Below are positions 6,297 through 13,675 of a DNA stretch of 64,000 nucleotides, one piece after another; the stretch's first letter is position 1; every line of letters begins with the position of its first letter. Location of the stretch: positions 673,474 to 737,473 of the forward strand of contig JADJWD010000004.1 in assembly GCA_016716535.1 (NCBI GenBank). Reading direction: 5' to 3'. Source of the stretch: Betaproteobacteria bacterium (GTDB lineage Bacteria; Pseudomonadota; Gammaproteobacteria; Burkholderiales; Burkholderiaceae_C). The position numbers were made by a program, and so were the translations under genes. The notes under the pieces were generated by a model, which did no database searches, was not told the DNA's origin, and saw only the letters and a list, made by a program, of their open reading frames with translations.

Positions 6297-8027
6297 ATGA
6301 CCACCGGAACCATGCCCGGCGCCGTCGAGCGCAACGGGACCATCTACCGCACGTGCCCGCGTTCGGGCCTGCAGTTCGAGCGCCAGGCCGAGCTGCTGAT
6401 GAAATCCAACGCCTTCGTGGCGGTGGTGTGGCTGCTGATCGGCGGCCTGCTCGCGATCGGCGTCGTGATGACGCGCTGGCCGGCCTTCCGCTGGCTCGAG
6501 GCCGACACCTTCTACCTGGTGTTGACGGCGCACGGCATCGACATGCTGATCTTCTGGATCATCTTCTTCGAGATCGCCGTCCTCTACTTCGCCTCGTCGA
6601 CCCTGTTGAGGTGTCGACTGGCGACGCCGAAGATCGCCTGGCTCGCCTTCGTGCTGATGGTCGTCGGCGCGGTGACGAACAACGTCGCGGTCTTCCGCGG
6701 CGCGTCCAGCGTGATGATGACCAGCTACGTGCCGATGATGGCCGAGCCGGCGTTCTACCTCGGCCTGATCCTGTTCGCCGTCGGCGCACTGATCGCCTGC
6801 TTCGTCTTCTTCGGCACGCTCGTCGTCGCCAAGCGCGAGAAGACCTACCAGGGCTCGGTGCCGCTGGTCACGTTCGGCGCCATCACCGCGGCGATCATCG
6901 CCGTGTTCACGATTGCCTCGGGCGCGATCATCCTGATCCCGACCTGGCTGATGTCGATGGGCATCGTGAAGGAAGTCGACCCGCTCGTGTATCGCACGAT
7001 CTGGTGGGCCTTCGGCCACAGCTCGCAGCAGATCAACGTCGCCGCGCACATCTCGGTGTGGTACCTGGTGGCGGCCATCGCCTTCGGCGCCAAGCCGATG
7101 AGCGAGCGCGTCAGCCGCATGGCCTTCTTGCTGTACATCCTGTTCCTGCAACTGGCCAGCGCGCACCACCTGCTCGCCGACCCGGGCCTGTCGACCGCGT
7201 GGAAGGTCGTCAACACCAGCTACTTCATGTACTTCGCGGTGCTGGCGTCGATGCTGCACGGCCTGACGATCCCCGGCGCGATGGAAGTCGCGCAGCGGCA
7301 GAAGGGCTACACGAAGGGCCTGTACGAGTGGCTGCGCAAGGCGCCGTGGGGCAACCCGACGTTCTCGGGCGTGTTCATCGCGCTCATCGGCTTCGGCTTC
7401 CTGGGCGGCATCTCGGGCGTCATGATGGGCACCGAGCAGCTGAACATGATCATCCACAACACGATCTATGTTCCCGGCCACTTCCACGCCACCGTTGTGA
7501 TCGGCACGACGCTCACGTTCATGGCGCTGACGTACTACCTGATCCCGGTGCTGTTCAAGCGCGAGATGATCAACCCGGGCCTGGCGAAGCTGCAGCCGTA
7601 CCTGTTCGGCTTCTCGATGTACGCCTTCACGCTGGTGATGATGGGCGCCGGCACGCTGGGCGTCTCGCGCCGGCACTGGGACATGGCCTTCCAGGGCGCG
7701 CCGCTGGCTTACGAGTGGCCGGGCGCGGCGTACCTGATGATGGGCCTCGTCGGCCTGACCGGCCTGCTGGCCATCGTCGGCGGCATCGTGTACGTGTACA
7801 TCACGGTCGGCTCGCTGCTGTGGGGCAAGAAGCTTGACAACGGCACCGAGAGCAAGACGTTCACGCCGGTGCCGCGAGCGGCGCCGACCGTGGTGGCGCA
7901 GAGCCACGGCTCGGCGGGCTTCGCCGCCCCCGGCACGTTCGTGCTCGCGATGGTGTTCCTGATCGCCTTCGTGCTGTACTACTTCATCAACTGGAAGTAC
8001 CTGTCCACGTTGTGGGGCCTGAGCTGA
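6297..8027 (+). CDS. norS: Heme-copper subunit I of an sNOR-type nitric oxide reductase (NorS-like)
   Basis: A 576-residue integral membrane protein with about 13 helices. All six heme/metal histidines of the superfamily are visible: His79 (TAHGID) and His397 for the low-spin heme, His395 for the high-spin heme (VPGHFHATV), and His241, His290 and His291 (FGHSSQQ, SAHHLL) for CuB. The oxidase motif GHPEVY is replaced by GHSSQQ, so the cross-linked tyrosine needed for O2 reduction is absent. This fits a NO reductase, not a terminal oxidase. Order and neighbours (CuA subunit, SenC) match the norSY-senC clusters described in ammonia-oxidising bacteria. The operon is linked to nirS and dnr. O2 reduction as a side activity cannot be excluded from sequence. 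Confidence 0.82.
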   Translation: MTTGTMPGAVERNGTIYRTCPRSGLQFERQAELLMKSNAFVAVVWLLIGGLLAIGVVMTRWPAFRWLEADTFYLVLTAHGIDMLIFWIIFFEIAVLYFASSTLLRCRLATPKIAWLAFVLMVVGAVTNNVAVFRGASSVMMTSYVPMMAEPAFYLGLILFAVGALIACFVFFGTLVVAKREKTYQGSVPLVTFGAITAAIIAVFTIASGAIILIPTWLMSMGIVKEVDPLVYRTIWWAFGHSSQQINVAAHISVWYLVAAIAFGAKPMSERVSRMAFLLYILFLQLASAHHLLADPGLSTAWKVVNTSYFMYFAVLASMLHGLTIPGAMEVAQRQKGYTKGLYEWLRKAPWGNPTFSGVFIALIGFGFLGGISGVMMGTEQLNMIIHNTIYVPGHFHATVVIGTTLTFMALTYYLIPVLFKREMINPGLAKLQPYLFGFSMYAFTLVMMGAGTLGVSRRHWDMAFQGAPLAYEWPGAAYLMMGLVGLTGLLAIVGGIVYVYITVGSLLWGKKLDNGTESKTFTPVPRAAPTVVAQSHGSAGFAAPGTFVLAMVFLIAFVLYYFINWKYLSTLWGLS

Positions 8028-8052
8028 TCGGGCGCCGATAGGGCAAACGGCC

Positions 8053-8989
8053 ATGCGCACCTCCACCTCCTCCGCCACGACGCCGGCGCCGGCCGTGCCG
8101 GCCGGCCATGCCGGCCAGGCCGGCCGCATCAGCCGCGTGCGGCTGGTGCTCGGCATCTTCAAGCTGCGCATCGCGGTGCTCATCATGATCACCGCGCTGG
8201 CGGGCCTGGCCGTGGTGCCCGAGGGCCGGGCGACGTTCGTGCAGGCGCTCGTGCTGGCGCTGGCGACACTGCTGGCCGCCGGCAGCGCCGGCGCGTTCAA
8301 CCAGTTCTTCGAAGCCTCGAGCGACCGGCTGATGGCGCGCACGCGCCAGCGGGCGTTCGCCAGCGGTGCGCTGCCGCGCAGCGCGGGCTGGCTGCTCGCC
8401 ATCGTCGCCATCGGCGCGGCGGCGGTGGCCGCCGCGGCCTGGGTGGTCAACGGGATGGCGGCGCTCTTCGTGGCGCTCGGCGCAATCACCTACGCCGGCG
8501 TCTACACCGTGGGCCTGAAGCGCCGCACGCCGTGGAACATCGTCATCGGCGGGCTGGCCGGCAGCTTCGCGGTACTGGCCGGTGCCGCGGCGGTGAACCC
8601 CGCACATCGGCGCGCCGGCGTGGACGCTGGCGCTCGTGCTGTTCCTGTGGACGCCGCCGCACTTCTGGAGCCTGGCCATCGCCAACGAGGCCGAGTACCG
8701 CGCCGCCGGCGTGCCGATGCTGCCGGTGGTCGTCGGGGCCGAGCGCGCCGCGCGCATCGTGCACTGGCATGCGCTGGCGCTGGTGGCCGCGTCGTTCGTT
8801 CTGGTGCCGCTGGGCGGTGGCTGGCCGGTGGCGGTGGGTGCGGCCGTCGGCGGCCTGTACTTCCTGCGCAAGACGGCAGCGCTCGTGCGCAAGCAGGACC
8901 GCCGCACGGCGATGACTGCCTTCTTCGCCTCGATGGTGCAACTGAGCGCGTTGCTCGCCGCCGTGGCGGTGCAGGCGGCGCTGCGCTGA
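8053..8989 (+). pseudogene. ctaB: Heme O synthase (UbiA family) with a one-base frameshift
   Basis: A membrane prenyltransferase that would farnesylate heme B to heme O. The first part (from 8053) has NQFFEASSD-RLMARTRQR, a variant of the N-x3-D-x3-D plus MARTR prenyl-diphosphate site. At the CCCC run 8599-8602 the frame shifts: removing one C gives the expected VNPHIGAPAWTLAL junction, and the second frame continues with FLWTPPHFWSLA to a stop at 8987-8989. Total length, about 312 residues, is normal for CtaB. Either the gene is inactivated or the base is an assembly error; the perfect conservation of the second half favours the latter. A CtaB inside a NOR operon suggests that the enzyme uses heme O or heme A. 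Confidence 0.8.
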
Positions 8990-8991
8990 AA

Positions 8992-10014
8992 GTGCTCGCA
9001 CGCCTGTTCAGCCCCCGCGGGGCCGCCGCTGCGTTGCTGCTGGCTTTGGCCGGCACGGCGGCCACCGCCACGACTTCGGCGACGACTTCGTCGACGACGG
9101 CGACGACGCCTTCGACGGCGTCGTCCCCCATTCTCAAATCGACGGCCACCGCCGAGGCTCCGACGCCCGGCACGGCCGTCGAGCGCGCCTCCACCGGCAG
9201 CGTCAGCCGCATCGACGAAGCCGAGGCGCTGCGCCTGGGCCAGGCGGCCATCGGCCGCACGGTGCCCGACCTGATCCTGCTCGACCGCGAAGGCCGCCCG
9301 GTGCGGCTGGCCAGCTTCCGCGGCAAGCCGCTCCTCGTGAGCTTCATCTACACCGGCTGCTTCCAGGTCTGCCCGACGCAGACGCGTGCGCTGCACGAGG
9401 CCGTCAACGGCCTCGAGCGCATGCTCGGCCCGCACCAGTTCAACGTCGTGAGCATCGGCTTCAACCAGCCGTTCGACGACCCGGGCGCGATGCGCTCGTT
9501 CGCGCGCCAGCATCTCATCGACGCGGAGAACTGGGAGTTCCTGAGCCCGCCGCGCGACGCCGTCAAGACGCTGACCGAGGCCTTCGGCTTCAGCTACGTC
9601 GCCACGCCGGCCGGCTTCGACCACGTGCTCGGGGTCAGCGTCGTCGACGCCGAGGGGCGTATCCACGCCCAGGTCTACGGGGACCGCCTGCGCGCCGACC
9701 AGCTCGGCCGGCCGCTGCGCGAACTGCTGCTCAACGCGCCCTGGCCGGCTGCCACGTCGTCGACGGCGGCGTCGACGCTGGCCGCGGTCGTCGAGCGCGT
9801 GCGCATCCTTTGCACCGTGTACGACCCGGACACCGGCGAGTACCGCTACGACTGGAAACTCATCTTCGAGATCATCGGCGGCCTGCTCTTCTTCGGCAGC
9901 GTGGCGATCTACCTGTTGCTGGAGTGGCTCGATCAACGGCGCGAGCGTCGCCTGATGCGGGCCATGGGAGCTGTTGCATGCCGGGCCTCGAGCGCCTCCG
10001 GCAGCGTGGCCTGA
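8992..10014 (+). CDS. senC: SCO1/SenC copper chaperone with C-terminal membrane anchor
   Basis: About 340 residues. A short hydrophobic N-terminus and a Thr/Ser/Ala-rich linker are followed by a thioredoxin-fold SCO domain. The copper ligands are Cys123 and Cys127 (YTGCFQVCPTQ) and His211 (GFDHVLG). A second helix near the end (FEIIGGLLFFGSVAIYLLLE) anchors the C-terminus, unlike most SCO proteins, which have one N-terminal anchor. SCO proteins deliver copper to the CuA centre, here that of the subunit at 5747-6286. GTG at 8992 is the first usable start after the ctaB stop, two bases away. The next gene begins inside its last 37 bases in another frame. Confidence 0.85.
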   Translation: MLARLFSPRGAAAALLLALAGTAATATTSATTSSTTATTPSTASSPILKSTATAEAPTPGTAVERASTGSVSRIDEAEALRLGQAAIGRTVPDLILLDREGRPVRLASFRGKPLLVSFIYTGCFQVCPTQTRALHEAVNGLERMLGPHQFNVVSIGFNQPFDDPGAMRSFARQHLIDAENWEFLSPPRDAVKTLTEAFGFSYVATPAGFDHVLGVSVVDAEGRIHAQVYGDRLRADQLGRPLRELLLNAPWPAATSSTAASTLAAVVERVRILCTVYDPDTGEYRYDWKLIFEIIGGLLFFGSVAIYLLLEWLDQRRERRLMRAMGAVACRASSASGSVA

Positions 10015-11609
10015 ACGGCTGGCGCGCCGCTGAACGGCTGACCGACTCCGCCTTCGGCTCGGCCGTCAATCCGCTGCGCCACCTGGGCGCGATCGGCATG
10101 CTCGCCTTCTGGCTCGTGTCGGCCAGCGGCATCGTCCTCTACATCGCCTTCGGCACCTCGGTGCAGGAGGCGCACGCGTCGGTCGAGCAGCTCGCCGCAT
10201 GGCCGCTGGCCACCGGCACGCTGCTGCGCGGCGTGCACCGCTACGGCACCGACCTGCTGATCGTGGCGATGGCCGCGCACCTCGTGCGCGAGTGGCTCTA
10301 CGGGCACGAGCGCGGGTTCCGCCGCTACACGTGGCTGACCGGCGTCGTGCCGATCGGCTTTGTCTTCATCGCCGGCATCGGCGGCTACTGGCTGCCGTGG
10401 GACCAGCTCGCGCAGTACTCGGCGCTGGCCACGGCCGAGTGGTTCGACGCGCTGCCGGGCCTGTTCGCGACGCCGTTCGCGCGCAACTTCCTCGTCGGCG
10501 ACGCGGTCGACGACCGGCTCTTCTCGCTCTTTGTCTTCGTGCACATCGGCGTGTCGCTGCTGCTGCTGTTCGTGCTGTGGTTCCATCTGCAGCGCCTGTC
10601 GCGCACCGCCGTGTGGCCGCCGTCGCCGGTGGCCTGGGGGCTTTGCGGCGGCCTCGTCGTGCTGTCGCTGGCCGCGCCCGTGCTGAGCCACGCGCCGGCC
10701 CAGCTCGCGCAGGTGCCGGCAGCGCTGCGGCTCGACTGGTTCGTGCTCTTCGTGCACCCGCTGGTCGATGCCACGTCGGCCGCGTTCGTCTGGGTTGTCG
10801 CCGGCGCGGCGGCGGTGTTCCTGTTCGGGCTGCCGTTCTTCGCCACGCAGCGGCGCGCCGCGCGCGCGCCGGTGGCGGTGGTCGACCCAGCCAACTGCAA
10901 CGGCTGCCGGCGCTGCCAGGCCGATTGCCCGTACGCCGCGGTGACGATGGTGCCGCACCCGAACCAGCGCATCGGCCGCGTGCTCGCGGTCGTCGACCCG
11001 GACCTGTGCGCCGGCTGCGGCATCTGCGCGGGCTCGTGCCCTTCGTCGACACCGTTCCGCAGCGCGCGCCAGCTCGTCACCGGCATCGACATGCCGCAGT
11101 TGCCGGTCGGCACGCTGCGGCAGCGGCTGCAAACGGCGCTCGCCGCCAGCCGCGCGCCGCGGCCGCTGGTGCTGTTCGGCTGCGACCACGGCGCACGCGT
11201 CGACGCTGTCCAGGCCGACGACGTCTGCACCTTCGGCTGCCTGTGCGCCGGCCAACTGCCGCCGTCGTTCGTCGAGTACGCGCTGCGCGACGGCGCCGCC
11301 GGCGTGCTCGTCGCGCCGTGCCGCAGCGGCGGCTGCGCCTTCCGCCTCGGCGACCGCTGGACACACGAGCGCCTGGCGGGCCAGCGTGAACCGCATCTGC
11401 GCGCGAGCGTCGCCGGCGCCGACGGCACGGCCGGCGGCCGCCTCGAGATCGTCGATGCCGGCCTCGGCGACGAAGCAGCGCTCGCGGCCGCCGTGCAACA
11501 ACTGCGCGAGCGCGTGTCGACGCTCGCCCCGCCCTCCCCCGACATCGTGGATGCGCCCGACGCGGCGCACCTCCCCGACGCGGCCCCGCCGCGCCTGCAC
11601 CATGCCTGA
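9978..11609 (+). CDS. Cytochrome b fused to two 4Fe-4S clusters and an MvhD-like domain
   Basis: 543 residues in three parts. Residues 1-290 form a cytochrome b N-terminal domain with the two bis-histidine heme pairs (His87/His101 and His189/His203, spaced 14 as in bc1) and the GYWLPWDQ turn. Residues 300-360 are a two-cluster ferredoxin (Cys307/310/313/317 and Cys344/347/350/354). Residues 395-470 resemble the MvhD/FrhD Fe-S subunit: FGCDHG, a Cys417/421/423 group, and GVLVAPCRSGGC. MvhD links hydrogenase to heterodisulfide reductase in methanogens. Here it may pass electrons between a soluble donor, the ferredoxin clusters and membrane quinol or heme. GGGAG lies before the ATG, and the start overlaps senC by 37 bases. 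The combination is unusual and its function is unknown. Confidence 0.8.
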   Translation: MPGLERLRQRGLNGWRAAERLTDSAFGSAVNPLRHLGAIGMLAFWLVSASGIVLYIAFGTSVQEAHASVEQLAAWPLATGTLLRGVHRYGTDLLIVAMAAHLVREWLYGHERGFRRYTWLTGVVPIGFVFIAGIGGYWLPWDQLAQYSALATAEWFDALPGLFATPFARNFLVGDAVDDRLFSLFVFVHIGVSLLLLFVLWFHLQRLSRTAVWPPSPVAWGLCGGLVVLSLAAPVLSHAPAQLAQVPAALRLDWFVLFVHPLVDATSAAFVWVVAGAAAVFLFGLPFFATQRRAARAPVAVVDPANCNGCRRCQADCPYAAVTMVPHPNQRIGRVLAVVDPDLCAGCGICAGSCPSSTPFRSARQLVTGIDMPQLPVGTLRQRLQTALAASRAPRPLVLFGCDHGARVDAVQADDVCTFGCLCAGQLPPSFVEYALRDGAAGVLVAPCRSGGCAFRLGDRWTHERLAGQREPHLRASVAGADGTAGGRLEIVDAGLGDEAALAAAVQQLRERVSTLAPPSPDIVDAPDAAHLPDAAPPRLHHA

Positions 11610-12162
11610 AACCACCCCCACCTCCTCACCACCCGCGGCCACCGCCCCGGTGCACGCCCGCGCCACTACAGCGGCACTGGCCGGCCAGGTCGTCCTCTAC
11701 GGCTTGTTCGCCGCCTTCATCGGCGTGTTCTCGCAGTGGCCGAGCTACCGCCACCTCGAAGCCGACCAGGCGCTCGTCAAGGTCAGCTTCGTGCGCGTCG
11801 GCAAACCGGTCGGCGACTGCCGCAAGGTCAGCGACGCCGAACTGGCCAAGCTGCCGCCGAACATGCGCGCGGCCACCGCCTGCCCACGCGAGCGCTCGCC
11901 CGTTGCCATCAAGGTGGCGATCGACGGTCAGACGGTGCTCGAGCGCAGCGCGCCGCCGACCGGGCTGTCGAAGGACGGCGCCTCGGCGCTGTACGAGCGC
12001 GTCGCCGTGCCCGCCGGCGAGCGGCGCATCGCCGTGCACTTCAGCGACGACGTGCGCGCGCGCGACGCCGGCTGGCGCCGCGAGGAAACGCGCCGCCTGG
12101 CCCCCGGCCAGGTGCTGGTGATCGACTTCGATGCCGGCCGAGGCGGCATCACGTTCGACTGA
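11602..12162 (+). CDS. Single-TM protein of the NOR operon, unknown function
   Basis: 186 residues. A low-complexity N-terminus (TPTSSPPAATAP) precedes one helix (about 26-44, LAGQVVLYGLFAAFIGVFS) and a periplasmic domain of about 140 residues. That domain has two cysteines (GDCRKVSD and TACPRERSP) and a beta-rich pattern ending in DFDAGRGGITFD. The start overlaps the stop of the previous gene by 8 bases, so translation is probably coupled. I do not recognise a family. FixH-like or orf1-like assembly factors occupy similar positions in oxidase clusters, but the sequence does not show that. Confidence 0.7.
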   Translation: MPETTPTSSPPAATAPVHARATTAALAGQVVLYGLFAAFIGVFSQWPSYRHLEADQALVKVSFVRVGKPVGDCRKVSDAELAKLPPNMRAATACPRERSPVAIKVAIDGQTVLERSAPPTGLSKDGASALYERVAVPAGERRIAVHFSDDVRARDAGWRREETRRLAPGQVLVIDFDAGRGGITFD

Positions 12163-12172
12163 GTCCCCGATC

Positions 12173-13675
12173 ATGAACACCTTCCAACCTACCTCCACCT
12201 TCGCACGCGCGTTCGGCCTCGGCCGGCGCGCCGATGCATCGGAGTCCGCCGACGCCTCGGCGCCGACCACCTTCACGCTGCCGGCCGTCACCACCGCACA
12301 GCAGCGGCTCGCGCGCCTGTGGCTGGCGCTGGCGCTCGCCGCGCTCGTCGGCTCGGGCCTGTTCTCGGTGCTGCTGGTACTGGCGCGCACGCCGGCAATC
12401 AACGCCTTCCTGCCGGCCGGCGACTTCTTCCGCGTCGCGCTCGTCGTGCACGTCGATCTGTCGGTGCTGGTGTGGTTCGTCGCGCTGGCCGGCCTTTTGT
12501 GGAGCCTGAACCTGCGTGCACCGGCCCGCCCCGGCTGGCACGCCGCAGCAGAGTGGGTGGAATGGGGCGCCTGGGGGCTGTGCGCCGCGGGCGCCGCCGG
12601 CATGGCGATCGCCGCTTTCGTCGATGCGCCCGCGCCGGTGATGGCCAACTACATCCCGATGCTCGACAGCGCCACCTTCAAGGCCGCGCTCGTCGTCTTC
12701 GGGCTCGGCGGCGTGCTGCTCGTCGCGCAGGCGCTGGCGCGGCCGGCCGCCGTCGGCCCGGCGCCCGACGGCACCGCGGCGCTGCGCTTCGGCCTGCACG
12801 CGAGCGTCGTCGCCGCCGCGGTGGCGTTGATCGCCTTCGCCTGGTCGCTGGCCGTCGTGCCGCGCGAACTGCCGCCGAAGGCCTATTACGAGATCCTCTA
12901 CTGGGGCGGCGGCCACGCGCTGCAGTTCACGTGGACGCTGCTGATGCTGATCGGCTGGCTGGCGCTGGCGCAGGCCTGCGGCGCGCGCGTGCCGCTGAGT
13001 GCCCGCGTCGTGCTGCTGCTCTTTGCAGTGGCGCTGGTCAGCGTGTTCGCCACGCCGCTGGCATACCTGATGCACGACGTGAGCACCGTCGAGCACCGCG
13101 ACATGCACACCTGGGGCATGCGCTTCGGCGGGGGCCTGGCGATCCTGCCGGTGACGCTGGCGGTGCTGGCGGCCGTCGTGCCGCTGCGCAAACTCGCCAG
13201 CGCGCAGCGCCCGCTGCGCGCGGCGCTGCTCGCATCGATGCTGCTCTTCGCCGCCGGCGGCGTGATCGGCCTGACGATCGACGGCAGCAACGTCAAGATC
13301 CCGGCGCACTACCACGGCTGCATCGTCGGCGTGACGCTGGCGCTGATGGGCCTCGTGATGCACCTGTTGCCGCAGCTCGGCTGGCGGGCACCCGAAGGGC
13401 GGCTCGCCGTCGCGCAGCCCTGGCTCTACGGTGTCGGGCAGTTGCTGCACATCGTCGGCCTCGTCTGGTCGGGCGGCTATGGCGTGCAACGCAAGGTGGC
13501 CGGCGCCGAGCAGGTGCTGCGCTCCCCCGGTGAAGTCGCCGGCATGGCGCTGATGGGCCTGGGCGGGCTGCTGGCGATCGTCGGCGGGCTGCTCTTCGTC
13601 GTCGTCGTGCTGCGCGCGATGCGCGGCGGGCCAGCGGCTCCCGCTGTCACGGCCGCCGTGGAGGGCCAGCGATGA
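12173..13675 (+). CDS. Second heme-copper subunit I paralogue, lacking the CuB His-His pair
   Basis: 501 residues, about 12 helices. It aligns with the NorS-like subunit: NYIPML pairs with SYVPMM, and YWGGGH with WWAFGH. Heme ligands are kept: His93 (VVHVDL), and His379 and His381 (PAHYHG). His248 (GGGHALQF) matches the first CuB ligand. The helix that should carry the HH pair reads FATPLAYLMHDVSTVEH, so both histidines are gone, although His301, His308 and His312 lie just after it. The protein may carry two hemes but no normal copper site, so O2 or NO reduction by the standard route is doubtful. It may be a structural, electron-relay or new catalytic subunit. Its stop overlaps the next start (ATGA), so it is translated with the cytochrome b-reductase fusion. 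Confidence 0.72.
   Translation: MNTFQPTSTFARAFGLGRRADASESADASAPTTFTLPAVTTAQQRLARLWLALALAALVGSGLFSVLLVLARTPAINAFLPAGDFFRVALVVHVDLSVLVWFVALAGLLWSLNLRAPARPGWHAAAEWVEWGAWGLCAAGAAGMAIAAFVDAPAPVMANYIPMLDSATFKAALVVFGLGGVLLVAQALARPAAVGPAPDGTAALRFGLHASVVAAAVALIAFAWSLAVVPRELPPKAYYEILYWGGGHALQFTWTLLMLIGWLALAQACGARVPLSARVVLLLFAVALVSVFATPLAYLMHDVSTVEHRDMHTWGMRFGGGLAILPVTLAVLAAVVPLRKLASAQRPLRAALLASMLLFAAGGVIGLTIDGSNVKIPAHYHGCIVGVTLALMGLVMHLLPQLGWRAPEGRLAVAQPWLYGVGQLLHIVGLVWSGGYGVQRKVAGAEQVLRSPGEVAGMALMGLGGLLAIVGGLLFVVVVLRAMRGGPAAPAVTAAVEGQR

Noticed and set aside
6192..8489. A 765-codon open frame on the minus strand across norS
   Set aside because: It is an antisense shadow of GC-rich coding DNA: rich in His, Arg, Asp and Glu, with no domain, and the plus strand carries clear heme-copper motifs. 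The same applies to the long frames opposite nirS, hsdR, dctM, the lipase-CHAT gene and the FtsX-type permease.
8053..10014. One 653-codon frame joining CtaB and SCO
   Set aside because: It only looks continuous because the frame re-enters after the ctaB frameshift; the middle 120 codons are Arg/Gly noise while the true CtaB half is in another frame. They are two genes.
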